Origin: JAWVZS01 sp964507825
Lineage (GTDB): Archaea > Thermoproteota > Nitrososphaeria > Nitrososphaerales > Nitrosopumilaceae
Direction of reading: 5' to 3'
Length of the DNA stretch: 64,000 nucleotides
NCBI GenBank assembly: GCA_964507825.1
Contig: CAZDQM010000041.1
Coordinates: forward strand, 16,392-80,391
Shown in pieces: positions 1-7,455 of this stretch. The position numbers and the translations under genes were made by a program. A model generated the notes under the pieces. The model was not told where the DNA came from. It did no database searches and saw only the letters and a list, made by a program, of their open reading frames with translations. The first letter of the stretch is position 1. Each line of letters starts with the position of its first letter.

Positions 1-822
1 ATATCACTGATGCTTGTACTAGTATCGATAATCGCAACTGGTTCCCTTGGAGGCGCACATGCCCAAGAATCCGGAATGTCCATTACGGCAACAGCACAGG
101 ATGGCTCGGACACCATAACGTTGACGGGTCACACAGTATCAACTGCAAATAACGTAGCAATACTGGTCCAATCGCCACTCAAGAACGTGATTTACGTCGA
201 TCAGATCGATCCGGGTGCGGATGGAATGTTTAGCATAGACATCAAGATAAGCGAGATATTATGGAAGGAAGACGGCATTTACACAATAACAGCACAACAA
301 GGCGATTCTTCCTTGTACAATCTGTCAGTAAAAGTCCAGGTGATTGACGGAACCGCCACCTCAACTGATACCACCCAGTCGACATTTGAAAACACAATGA
401 TCGGCACGAGTGGGAATGTAGCCGAAATGAGCGGGCTTACACTCAGGGCAGATGCCATGGAGGGTTCAGATACAATCACCGTCATAGGCAATACTGATCG
501 AATGCAGACTCCAATCACGCTAAAGGTGACTACACCAAACGGAAACGTGATTTCCGTCAGCCAGGCATCGCCTGATGCCGACGGCAACTTTTCAGTCGAC
601 ATCATGATTGGTGGAAGCCTTTGGAGCCAAGACGGCCTATACACAATCTATGCACAGCAGGGCGACAGTTCAAACTACAAAGCTTCCGTGCAAGTAGACG
701 TGCTAGACGGAGTGGTGGTACCAGAATTTGGCACCATTGCAGCCCTGATTCTAGCAGTAGCAATCATATCCATAATTGCAATCTCTGCAAGATCCAGACT
801 GTCTATAATGCCAAAATACTAG
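1..822 (+). CDS. PEFG-CTERM exported surface protein, 5' end outside the window
   Basis: The reading frame is open to the left window edge, and the first in-frame ATG (base 10) already lies in the hydrophobic core of a signal peptide that ends at an Ala-His-Ala-Gln site. The true start is therefore probably just outside the window. The mature part holds two copies of a domain of about 90 residues (roughly 20-112 and 140-232). Each copy carries a Gly-rich turn, an Asp-Gly-x-Phe-Ser strand and a Leu-Trp-x-x-Asp-Gly-x-Tyr-Thr-Ile motif, suggesting beta sandwiches; a Thr-rich linker joins them. The last 34 residues are a PEFG motif, a transmembrane helix and a basic tail. This is the PEFG-CTERM sorting signal of thaumarchaeal surface proteins, thought to be processed by an archaeosortase. 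It is the first of three tandem genes of this kind. The binding partner or enzymatic role, if any, is unknown. Confidence 0.85.
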   Translation: MSLMLVLVSIIATGSLGGAHAQESGMSITATAQDGSDTITLTGHTVSTANNVAILVQSPLKNVIYVDQIDPGADGMFSIDIKISEILWKEDGIYTITAQQGDSSLYNLSVKVQVIDGTATSTDTTQSTFENTMIGTSGNVAEMSGLTLRADAMEGSDTITVIGNTDRMQTPITLKVTTPNGNVISVSQASPDADGNFSVDIMIGGSLWSQDGLYTIYAQQGDSSNYKASVQVDVLDGVVVPEFGTIAALILAVAIISIIAISARSRLSIMPKY

Positions 823-842
823 AATTTTTTTCCTTTTTTTAA
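823..842 (+). terminator. T-rich termination region after the first PEFG gene
   Basis: Two runs of seven to eight T, separated by CC, directly follow the stop codon. Archaeal RNA polymerase commonly terminates on such oligo-T tracts without needing a hairpin. The tract overlaps the start of the next gene's promoter. Confidence 0.5.
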
Positions 843-851
843 ATATATACA
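840..851 (+). promoter_or_regulatory. TATA box for the second PEFG gene
   Basis: TAAATATATAC lies about 35 bases before the ATG at 883, the right spacing for an archaeal TATA box and a short leader. Assigned from sequence and position only. Confidence 0.5.
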
Positions 852-882
852 TAAATAGAGACAAATAATACACGCATTCAAG

Positions 883-1749
883 ATGAACATTCGTACGTCG
901 TACATGCTAGGAGCAATCCTACCCATGTTAATAATGGCTGTCGCGCCAGCTTTTGCACTAGAACAAGCCTGTCCAAACTGTATCGGGGATGACGTATCAC
1001 TGTCAGCATCACAAGAGCTGATGAATGATATTCCGGTATCGATATGGACGGACGCAGAAGTATATGATCACGACTCCATCATCACGGTGGAAGGTACGGT
1101 GGCAAACATAAAGCACGGGTTTCCAGTAACAATCACCGTTATTGGTCCAACAAACAACATTGTCACCATTGACCAAGTGAATCTAAACAGCGATGGTACA
1201 TACAGCACCACGCTGAATACCGCGGGAGCATTGTGGAAATATGATGGCACGTATACAATCAGAGTCCAGTATGGATCCCAAGACATCAACAACAAAGCCC
1301 TGATCGAGTTGAGGGGAGGTGTCACTGCAAACATCCAGCCGGCAACACCCCCAAGAGATTGCAGGGGCAACGAACTGTCCATTGATGACCAATGCGTTGC
1401 ATTTGACATCAGCGGCGGCTCCGTTACAGGCGGAAGCATTAATGCAGGTACATCCATCACAGTCACCATCAGATCAACAGAACCGGGTGTCATAACGCTA
1501 AGTCCTGCACCAAGCGTGTTCCGTGACCTGCAGTTGGTCTTTGTGGATGGTGAAGAATGGGACGACTATAAGGTTGATGGAAACAACATTGTAATTCAAT
1601 TTCCAGCAGGAGCCGAAGAGGTGGAAATTGTAGGCAAGTTTGTAATTCCAGAGTTTGGTACCATTGCAGCCCTGATTCTAGCAGTAGCAATCATATCCAT
1701 AATTGCAATGTCTGCAAGATCCAGACTCAGTATAATGCCAAAGTACTAG
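883..1749 (+). CDS. PEFG-CTERM exported surface protein
   Basis: A 288-residue secreted protein with an N-terminal signal peptide ending near Ala-Phe-Ala, followed by a Cys-Pro-Asn-Cys pair at the start of the mature chain. Residues ~50-145 form one copy of the beta-rich domain with the Leu-Trp-Lys-Tyr-Asp-Gly-Thr-Tyr-Thr-Ile motif, shared with the preceding gene. The region ~155-255 is a different, Gly/Thr-rich beta domain with one Cys pair (Asp-Cys-Arg-Gly, Gln-Cys-Val). The C terminus is the PEFG motif, helix and basic tail. The final ~100 bases of the gene are almost identical to those of the gene before it, so the anchor segment was recently copied or converted. It probably sits at the cell surface next to the S-layer. 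Function unknown. Confidence 0.88.
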   Translation: MNIRTSYMLGAILPMLIMAVAPAFALEQACPNCIGDDVSLSASQELMNDIPVSIWTDAEVYDHDSIITVEGTVANIKHGFPVTITVIGPTNNIVTIDQVNLNSDGTYSTTLNTAGALWKYDGTYTIRVQYGSQDINNKALIELRGGVTANIQPATPPRDCRGNELSIDDQCVAFDISGGSVTGGSINAGTSITVTIRSTEPGVITLSPAPSVFRDLQLVFVDGEEWDDYKVDGNNIVIQFPAGAEEVEIVGKFVIPEFGTIAALILAVAIISIIAMSARSRLSIMPKY

Positions 1750-1752
1750 ACA

Positions 1753-1778
1753 TCTTTTTTCATTTTTTATTTATTTTA
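1753..1778 (+). terminator. T-rich termination region
   Basis: Several T-runs follow the stop codon of the second PEFG gene. The distal part, TTATTTATTTTAAG, is AT-rich and may double as the promoter of the third PEFG gene. Confidence 0.4.
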
Positions 1779-1816
1779 AGAGTAAAGGAGATATACAATA
1801 ATGCCGGAACAAAACC

Positions 1817-2620
1817 GTGCAACTAAAGTTCCTGCTAGCATTTTTAATCATTCCACTGACTGCACCGGCCCTTGCACAAGAATCACTTGTTACAATCGAC
1901 GTCTCAAAATCATTCTATGCAGAAGGCGATACGGTAGTGATTTCAGGTAGAGTCGCCGCGGTAATTGAAGATATGCCAGTCACCATACAGATCATCTATA
2001 ACGATGGAAACATAATAGGAGTGGCACAGATCAAGCCAGCAGAAGACGGCAGCTTTACGCATACCGTGATTGCACAGGGTCCGCTGTGGCAGAGGGACGG
2101 CGAGTACATCGTGAGGGCGTCATACGGAACAAACAATGTGTCCGATGCCAAGTTCAGCTTTACAACCATGCAGGACAATCCAAGCATTGAAAACATATTC
2201 GAGGTTGGCGTAGAGGGCGGAGGCACGTTTGATGTCAAATACACCATCAACGGAGGAACCATGCAGGACATGTTAATAGATAACAACATCTATGCCCTAG
2301 TATCAATCATCAATGCCACAAGCGACGGAAGTCTGACCCTAGAGCTCCCCCGAGGATCAATCGATGCAAGGACCAACGGTTGCAACGGCGGAGACGAGGT
2401 GTACATTGTGTTAATAGATGGAGTCGAGGTCCCATACCAGGAGCTTGAAAAGAATACCACATACAGGGTGATCACCATGGAGTTTGAAAGTGATGACAAG
2501 GATATAGAGGTCATCGGAACGTGTGTGATTCCGGAGTTTGGCGGCGTGGCGGCGGCCGTACTTGCAGTTGCAATCATCTCGGTAATTGTAATGTCTAGGA
2601 GAGGCATGCCGAGCATCTAG
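1817..2620 (+). CDS. PEFG-CTERM exported surface protein
   Basis: A 267-residue protein read from a GTG start, which gives a clean signal peptide ending Ala-Leu-Ala-Gln at about residue 21. Residues ~23-115 carry the same beta domain as the two preceding genes (Leu-Trp-Gln-Arg-Asp-Gly-Glu-Tyr motif). Residues ~125-230 are a second domain that resembles the distal domain of the preceding protein, with two Cys (Asn-Gly-Cys-Asn and Gly-Thr-Cys-Val). The C terminus has PEFG, a helix and Arg-Arg. An ATG at 1801 follows a good purine-rich site but is in another frame and gives only a short reading frame, so the GTG was preferred. The stop overlaps the stop of the convergent cysteine desulfurase gene. 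Function unknown; likely a surface-anchored member of a three-gene family. Confidence 0.83.
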   Translation: MQLKFLLAFLIIPLTAPALAQESLVTIDVSKSFYAEGDTVVISGRVAAVIEDMPVTIQIIYNDGNIIGVAQIKPAEDGSFTHTVIAQGPLWQRDGEYIVRASYGTNNVSDAKFSFTTMQDNPSIENIFEVGVEGGGTFDVKYTINGGTMQDMLIDNNIYALVSIINATSDGSLTLELPRGSIDARTNGCNGGDEVYIVLIDGVEVPYQELEKNTTYRVITMEFESDDKDIEVIGTCVIPEFGGVAAAVLAVAIISVIVMSRRGMPSI

Positions 2621-3774
2621 AAACCATACTTTTCCTTGTGCGGCGAGAACTGCCTTAGCTCAGAAACGGCCTTTTTTACAATCTGTATAACCTGATCAAT
2701 CTCCTCTTCAGTGTTGCAAATTCCCAAGGATAATCGGAGTGAGCCGCTGATCTGCTCGGGGGAAAATCCCATGGCCAGCAAGACATGCGACGTCTTTTGC
2801 GCGTTGACGGAGCATGCCGAGCCCGTCGACGCGGCCACACCATACTCGTCAAGCTTGATGATCAAGTCCTCCCCCTGGACTCCAAGAAACGTAAGATGTA
2901 CGTTGTTTGGCAGCCTAGATGTTGCATGTCCGTTAAGCGACGAGAGGGGGACCTCAGATAGGATCGAGGATGCCAGCTTGTCACGTAATCTTTCAAAATA
3001 CCCTATGTTTTTAGAGAGATTTTCCCGGGACAGCGCGCATGCCTTGCCGAATCCCACCGCGCCGGCGACATTCTCAGTTCCAGAGCGCAGTCCACGCTCC
3101 TGCCCCCCTCCAAGAACCAGCGGATCTAAGCGCACCCCCTTGCGCACATACAGGGCCCCGACTCCCTTTGGTCCGTTTATCTTGTGAGATGAGATCGACA
3201 TCAAATCTACGCCCAGCTCCCGTACATCGATAGGATACCTGCCAACTGCCTGCACCGCGTCTGTGTGAAAAAGGACTCCTCTCTCACGGCAGATTTCAGA
3301 GATTGCCCTGACCGGCTGGATCGTACCCACCTCGTTGTTTGCAAGCATTATGCTGACAAGGCAGGTATCGTTAGAAATTGCAGAGTGCAGTTCCCGAAGA
3401 TCCACCATTCCATGACCATCAACCGGAAGGTACGTGACGCGAATTCCCTCCCTCTCCAGCCTCCGGCACGGTTCTAGAACCGCATCATGCTCGATCGAGG
3501 ACGTGATTATATGCCGGCCGGCCGTTGCGCGGACGATGCCGCAGATGGCAGTGTTATTTGACTCCGTCCCGCCAGAAGTCAGCAGGATTTCAACCGGTTC
3601 GGCATTGATCAGGCCAGCGATATTTTTACGCGCCTTTTGGACGGCGCGGGACGCCATCCGGCCGTAACGATGAACGGACGATGGGTTCCCATACTGCTCG
3701 CTTAGAAATGGGACCATTTCTTCTACCACCCGCCCGTCTACCGCGGTTGACGCGGCGTTGTCAAGATAGATCAA
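2617..3774 (-). CDS. Cysteine desulfurase of the NifS/IscS family
   Basis: A PLP enzyme that removes sulfur from cysteine and carries it as a persulfide. The 385-residue chain begins with the family's Tyr-Leu-Asp-Asn-Ala-Ala start. The PLP lysine is K198 in Ser-Ser-His-Lys-Ile-Asn-Gly-Pro-Lys-Gly, and the persulfide cysteine is C321 in Thr-Gly-Ser-Ala-Cys-Ser. The length is normal for IscS/NifS. Its start overlaps the stop of larE by four bases (ATGA), and larE in turn overlaps larC, so the three are translated together. That context suggests it supplies sulfur for LarE rather than, or in addition to, Fe-S clusters. It could also be the cell's general desulfurase; the sequence alone cannot exclude this. 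Confidence 0.93.
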   Translation of the reverse strand: MIYLDNAASTAVDGRVVEEMVPFLSEQYGNPSSVHRYGRMASRAVQKARKNIAGLINAEPVEILLTSGGTESNNTAICGIVRATAGRHIITSSIEHDAVLEPCRRLEREGIRVTYLPVDGHGMVDLRELHSAISNDTCLVSIMLANNEVGTIQPVRAISEICRERGVLFHTDAVQAVGRYPIDVRELGVDLMSISSHKINGPKGVGALYVRKGVRLDPLVLGGGQERGLRSGTENVAGAVGFGKACALSRENLSKNIGYFERLRDKLASSILSEVPLSSLNGHATSRLPNNVHLTFLGVQGEDLIIKLDEYGVAASTGSACSVNAQKTSHVLLAMGFSPEQISGSLRLSLGICNTEEEIDQVIQIVKKAVSELRQFSPHKEKYGF

Positions 3775-4574
3775 TCCGCAACCACGTTTAGCTTTCCAGA
3801 AGAGTACCCGTCAGGATCAATCTCCATGCCGGAGAATCCAATCATCAAAAACCGCGACAAAATATCCTCACCGTGTTCCCGAACCAGTCCAATATCATGC
3901 GGCAATACCTCGATCTTGGCGGTTCCATGCATGTCACGTACTCGAATCTGCCTTATTCCAAGCATCTGCCTTACGAATCGTTCGGCAAGATCAATTCGGG
4001 CCAGCCTCTCCACGGTTATCATCCGACCCCACGGGATTCTAGAGGCCAAGCACGAATTAGACGGCCGGTCATGGACCGAAATGCCATTATACCTTGCAAG
4101 CGACCGGACTTCGTCCTTGGTCATGCGCACGTCCACAAGCGGGCTTTGGATCCCGTTGCCGCGTAATGCGGCAATGCCCGGACGATAGTCGCCAAGATCA
4201 TCAGCATTGGTCCCGTCCACTATGCATCCAATCCCCCGTGACTTTGCCAAGGCAACAAGGTGCCCGGCGAGTTCGGATCGGCAATAAAAGCACCGGTTCC
4301 TGTCGTTTTTAACAAAGTCAGGCCTTTCGAGCTCATTATATGATATTATTTCGTGCCGGATTCCAATCTCTTCGGCTACACTTGCGGCCGAGTCCAGCTC
4401 GTCAGAAGACAGCGTCTGATAATTGGCCGTAACAGCCACCGCAGAACCGCCCAGTGATGAAAATGCCGCGTGTGCAACCAGTGCGCTGTCCACGCCGCCC
4501 GACAGAGCCACCAGTGCCCCGGTCTTCCCATCAAACCATGAAACCAGCTGCTCGTACCTAGATATTGCAGTCAT
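3771..4574 (-). CDS. larE: LarE-type ATP-dependent sulfur transferase for the nickel-pincer nucleotide cofactor
   Basis: LarE adenylates the carboxylates made by LarB and converts them to thiocarboxylates. The 267-residue chain has the PP-loop Ser-Gly-Gly-Val-Asp-Ser (residues 25-30) and the LarE-specific Ser-Cys-Leu-Ala-Ser-Arg-Ile-Pro segment, with C175 at the sulfur-donor position. It also has a Cys-Phe-Tyr-Cys pair (C95, C98). Three such cysteines recall the LarE variants proposed to hold a [4Fe-4S] cluster and recycle sulfur, rather than sacrificing one cysteine per turnover. The neighbouring, translationally coupled cysteine desulfurase fits that reading. It overlaps larC (upstream) and the desulfurase (downstream) by four bases each. 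A general tRNA thiolation role is less likely because the LarE motif is so clear. Confidence 0.88.
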   Translation of the reverse strand: MTAISRYEQLVSWFDGKTGALVALSGGVDSALVAHAAFSSLGGSAVAVTANYQTLSSDELDSAASVAEEIGIRHEIISYNELERPDFVKNDRNRCFYCRSELAGHLVALAKSRGIGCIVDGTNADDLGDYRPGIAALRGNGIQSPLVDVRMTKDEVRSLARYNGISVHDRPSNSCLASRIPWGRMITVERLARIDLAERFVRQMLGIRQIRVRDMHGTAKIEVLPHDIGLVREHGEDILSRFLMIGFSGMEIDPDGYSSGKLNVVAD

Positions 4575-5773
4575 GTCCAGATTGCACTCCGGATTAATTC
4601 CTCCGCATCGCGTAGCGGCAGGCCCAGCCTTTCTGAGACCATCCTAATGTCCCCAAATTCAACCTTGAAGAGTTTCCCAGTGGATGGGTTTACCTTTAGT
4701 CTGATGTCAAATTCCACGCCGTTGATTGTAACATGCTCGGTTCTTATTTTACGCGGCCAAGTAAGGCGCTCAGAGTGCCGAATCCGGACGCCCAAGGTTC
4801 CTGTCTCGTCAAATAGTATTCGGGTGATTTTGTCGGCCATCTCGTCTGTGCAGATGACCGTTACAAGGCTGGCAGGACGGTTCTTTTTTGTCGTTGTGTG
4901 AGAAATTGATACATCCATGGCCCCACCGTCGATGATTTTGTCAATCAGGAATCCCATGACCTCTCCGGATACGTCGTCAATGTTTGTCTCTAGTACCACT
5001 ACAGAATCCGTCTGCATGACAGCGCTTCCTGTTACGATTTTCAGTACGTTGGCAAACGGCTCAAAGTCTTTTGTTCCGCCTCCATAGCCAACAGATTCAA
5101 TCCCAAGTGGCGGGTAAAACTCCTTGTGGGACGGCGCCAGGCAGGCTAGCAGGCACGCCCCGGTAGGTGTGGTAAGCTCCGCGTCAACAGGGCCGCCGCG
5201 AATCTGGATCCCAGAGTCTTGAAGTATATCTAGGATTGCAGGCGCGGGGTTGGAGTGCCTGCCGTGTGAAAAATCAACCGTGCCTCCCCCCACGGCCACC
5301 GTTGTACTGATTATTTCATCATCAAACATTCCAAGGTCATCTAGTGCAATGGCGCAGCCAAGAATGTCTATTATGGTATCCATGCTGGCAGCCTCATGAA
5401 AGTGGACCGAGTCAGCAGGTATACCATGAATCTTTGATTCCGCACCAATGAGTGTATTTATACAATTCATGGTAAATTTTGCCGCCTTGTCAGATACATC
5501 TAGTCCCACAAGGGACTTTTCAAGGCAGTCCCTTATCTCTATACCCGGACGCTCATGTACATCTTGCATTTCAAGCACAAGACACGTCGCATTGATGCCG
5601 CGCTTGTGTTTTTTTATGAAATCGAGCCTGTGAATTGTGCATCCAGAGATGTGTTTTTGTGCGGCTCGGATGCCTGCAAGTATCTTGGACTTGCTGGCCC
5701 CGAGATCAACTAGGGCGCAAAGAAGCATGTCGCCCGAGATTCCTGCCACTTGGGAATCTATTACAACTACCAT
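4571..5773 (-). CDS. larC: LarC-type nickel insertion protein for the nickel-pincer nucleotide cofactor
   Basis: LarC inserts nickel into the pyridinium bis-thiocarboxylate made by LarB and LarE. The 400-residue protein starts with the typical Val-Ile-Asp-Ser-Gln-x-Ala-Gly-Ile-Ser-Gly-Asp-Met segment and has a His-Phe-His-Glu-Ala motif (about residues 125-130). It also has the Glu-Thr-Asn-Ile-Asp-Asp-Val-Ser-Gly-Glu segment near residue 265 that opens the C-terminal half. Here it is one continuous frame, unlike the lactobacillus gene where the two halves are joined by frameshifting. It is the first gene of an overlapping operon with larE and a cysteine desulfurase. A TATA-like element and a perfect inverted repeat lie just upstream. 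Confidence 0.9.
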   Translation of the reverse strand: MVVVIDSQVAGISGDMLLCALVDLGASKSKILAGIRAAQKHISGCTIHRLDFIKKHKRGINATCLVLEMQDVHERPGIEIRDCLEKSLVGLDVSDKAAKFTMNCINTLIGAESKIHGIPADSVHFHEAASMDTIIDILGCAIALDDLGMFDDEIISTTVAVGGGTVDFSHGRHSNPAPAILDILQDSGIQIRGGPVDAELTTPTGACLLACLAPSHKEFYPPLGIESVGYGGGTKDFEPFANVLKIVTGSAVMQTDSVVVLETNIDDVSGEVMGFLIDKIIDGGAMDVSISHTTTKKNRPASLVTVICTDEMADKITRILFDETGTLGVRIRHSERLTWPRKIRTEHVTINGVEFDIRLKVNPSTGKLFKVEFGDIRMVSERLGLPLRDAEELIRSAIWT

Positions 5774-5792
5774 GAAACCAGAATGTCAAAAA

Positions 5793-5804
5793 TGCATATA
5801 AATT
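5793..5804 (-). promoter_or_regulatory. TATA box of the lar operon
   Basis: On the minus strand AATTTATATGCA is centred about 26 bases before the larC ATG, which predicts an almost leaderless transcript. Based on sequence and spacing only. Confidence 0.5.
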
Positions 5805-5826
5805 CTGTCTATGATGTCAGCCGATC

Positions 5827-5846
5827 CACACATGATGCCATGTGTG
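5827..5846. promoter_or_regulatory. Perfect 8+4+8 inverted repeat upstream of the lar operon
   Basis: CACACATG-ATGC-CATGTGTG is a perfect inverted repeat lying about 25 bases upstream of the larC TATA box and about 120 bases before the divergent gene at 5968. The position suits an operator for an activator of the lar operon. It does not match the NikR or DtxR consensus that I know. The rest of the 5774-5967 spacer holds only the two divergent promoters and a GC-rich stretch. Confidence 0.4.
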
Positions 5847-5967
5847 CCGCAGGGTAGCGCGAATCTAGATACGATATATGTCTAGTATCACAGATGGTTA
5901 TGCGGGGGGGCACGCGCTACAGGCCCGTCAGTGAACCGTTTAATACCAAACCCAACATCTTGCAGAC

Positions 5968-6429
5968 ATGTCAGAGCCAAATTATGCTGGAAACATCATC
6001 GTTAATCTTGCAAGCCTTCCGGATTTTTTGAGGCGTCCCATCCTGACAAAAAGAATGAGGGAGTTCTTTAAGATGAGTCCCGAGGAGCGGCATGAAATCA
6101 TAAACGATGCCTTGGAGGCAGGACCTGATATTCCGTTTCCAAATTTTGCCAAGCTGTGCATGACCTGGCTAGAGGTATTATCCACGTTTGATGAGGATGA
6201 GCGGCTGCTACTGTTTGGCGCGTATGTTCAGGAGATTGCAAGACGTCCAGAAAAGATCATCAGGTTTAACCTTGATGGCATACTAGAAGTTTTCATGTCC
6301 CTAAAATCACAAGAGCAGAGGATCATCGCCGCCACAATAATACAATCTGTAAATTCACTAGATGATACAAAAAAAGCTCTGATGCAAAGGATGATTCCAG
6401 AGAATGCAAAAAGGATTATTGGGATGTAG
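5968..6429 (+). CDS. Conserved thaumarchaeal-type helical protein, function unknown
   Basis: A soluble, largely alpha-helical 153-residue protein with no signal peptide or membrane segment. It contains a Phe-Leu-Arg-Arg-Pro-Ile-Leu segment near the N terminus, a Met-Ser-Pro-Glu-Glu-Arg helix start at about residue 36, and an acidic Phe-Asp-Glu-Asp-Glu-Arg stretch in the middle. I do not recognise a domain. A TATA-like GTTTAATACC lies about 25 bases upstream of the ATG. Its end overlaps the stop of the convergent YggX-like gene by 14 bases. Confidence 0.8.
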   Translation: MSEPNYAGNIIVNLASLPDFLRRPILTKRMREFFKMSPEERHEIINDALEAGPDIPFPNFAKLCMTWLEVLSTFDEDERLLLFGAYVQEIARRPEKIIRFNLDGILEVFMSLKSQEQRIIAATIIQSVNSLDDTKKALMQRMIPENAKRIIGM

Positions 6430-6700
6430 GATTTTCTTCAGGATTTCTGTTGTCCTCGTTTGAATAGTCTATAACGCCGCCGTCCGGGGTCAGCACGCCG
6501 GCAAAGACCTTTTCATGCTTTTTGAGGACCTTCCGGTGATCAGGCATCGACATGTCCAGTCTCATTTCATTCATTACCATGATTTGGTACTCTTTCCACT
6601 CCGCCCAGCACTTGTTGCAACACGGGTATTTTTCAGCAGCCGCGTTAAGCTGCTCACCGTCAGGAATTACATTCTTGCACTTGGTGCATGTTCTAACCAT
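6416..6700 (-). CDS. Zinc-ribbon protein with a YggX-like (Fe(II)-trafficking) domain
   Basis: A 94-residue protein with two Cys pairs near the N terminus (Cys-Thr-Lys-Cys and Cys-Cys-Asn-Lys-Cys), forming a likely zinc ribbon or metal site. A segment follows with the spacing of the bacterial YggX family: Ala-Glu-Trp-Lys-Glu-Tyr, Met-Asn-Glu-Met-Arg-Leu-Asp-Met, His-Arg-Lys-Val-Leu. YggX protects Fe-S enzymes from oxidation and binds Fe(II). Bacterial YggX has one N-terminal Cys and no ribbon, so the N terminus is different here. The resemblance is from memory of the motif, not an alignment search. It is a single gene convergent with the previous one. Confidence 0.72.
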   Translation of the reverse strand: MVRTCTKCKNVIPDGEQLNAAAEKYPCCNKCWAEWKEYQIMVMNEMRLDMSMPDHRKVLKKHEKVFAGVLTPDGGVIDYSNEDNRNPEENPTSQ

Positions 6701-6773
6701 GCCTACCTATATCTTTTGGCCATTTTTATTGGTTTTGACAAATGACTAATAGATCTAGGCAGTATGAAAAACA

Positions 6774-6983
6774 ATGAAGATCAAGTGTCCAAAGTGCAAA
6801 AGTGACGCAGTACTGTCGCCGGATTTTTCATTTGTAAAGTGCACCGACTGTGATCTGGACATGAGTTACGGTGAATACGTGAAATATGTGGCCCACAATG
6901 ATGCAAGATACTCGGATATTTTAGGCGATTACGCAGGAAGTACCGAAGGTCAGTCAGCAGGCACGCTAGACGACTGGGATTAA
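6774..6983 (+). CDS. Small zinc-ribbon protein
   Basis: 69 residues with a Cys-Pro-Lys-Cys pair at residues 5-8 and a Cys-Thr-Asp-Cys pair at about 24-27: a minimal four-cysteine zinc ribbon followed by an acidic tail. Such proteins are often transcription- or translation-associated, but nothing here shows a partner. It stands alone, between the convergent YggX-like gene and a coiled-coil gene on the other strand. Confidence 0.75.
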   Translation: MKIKCPKCKSDAVLSPDFSFVKCTDCDLDMSYGEYVKYVAHNDARYSDILGDYAGSTEGQSAGTLDDWD

Positions 6984-7090
6984 ACAGTCCGTAGCGGCCG
7001 TGAATTATATTATAATTTCAGATTTCCACCAAGTTGTCATATACATTGAATCGGTTTCCCCTCAACACGTGCAGGCAGATGCGCCTAGAA

Positions 7091-7300
7091 TTAGCCCCGG
7101 CGGGATTCAAGTTTTTTGATTTTTTCACCAAGTTGGTTTATCGTACTTGATAACTTTTTCCTCTCAGCGCTCATCTTTATCTGCGCTATCCCCATCTGCC
7201 TCAATTGCTCGTCCTGACGCACTATTAGGGCATCCTTCTTTTTACCCACCCTGCGGAGCCTCGCAATCTCTTTGCGCATTATTTTTTCCTCAGACAACAA
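7091..7300 (-). CDS. Small basic coiled-coil protein
   Basis: 69 residues, almost entirely charged alpha helix with heptad-like leucine/isoleucine spacing and many Lys, Arg and Glu. No Cys, no membrane segment. It probably forms a dimeric coiled coil. No function can be assigned. The gene is short, but the amphipathic pattern and its place between well-defined neighbours favour a real gene. Confidence 0.55.
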   Translation of the reverse strand: MLSEEKIMRKEIARLRRVGKKKDALIVRQDEQLRQMGIAQIKMSAERKKLSSTINQLGEKIKKLESRRG

Positions 7301-7426
7301 GTATTAACGGGATTTGTGCCCAATAGATCTTACTGTCACAAAAATTTGGCCTTATGCTCAATCTATTCCATCAAGGTCCCATCATATTATGACATAACCA
7401 CATCACGGCCCATTCCATACTCATCA

Positions 7427-7437
7427 TTTTTATTTAC
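7427..7437 (+). promoter_or_regulatory. TATA box of the apt-mtnP operon
   Basis: TTTTTATTTAC is centred about 24 bases before the apt ATG, giving a near-leaderless start. Assigned from sequence and spacing. Confidence 0.4.
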
Positions 7438-7455
7438 CCAACGGCACCGTCATGC

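Noticed and set aside
1801..1950. ATG at 1801 with a strong purine-rich site (AAGGAGATATACA) as a start for the third PEFG gene
   Set aside because: It is in a different frame and soon meets a stop; the GTG at 1817 gives a signal peptide and the full protein.
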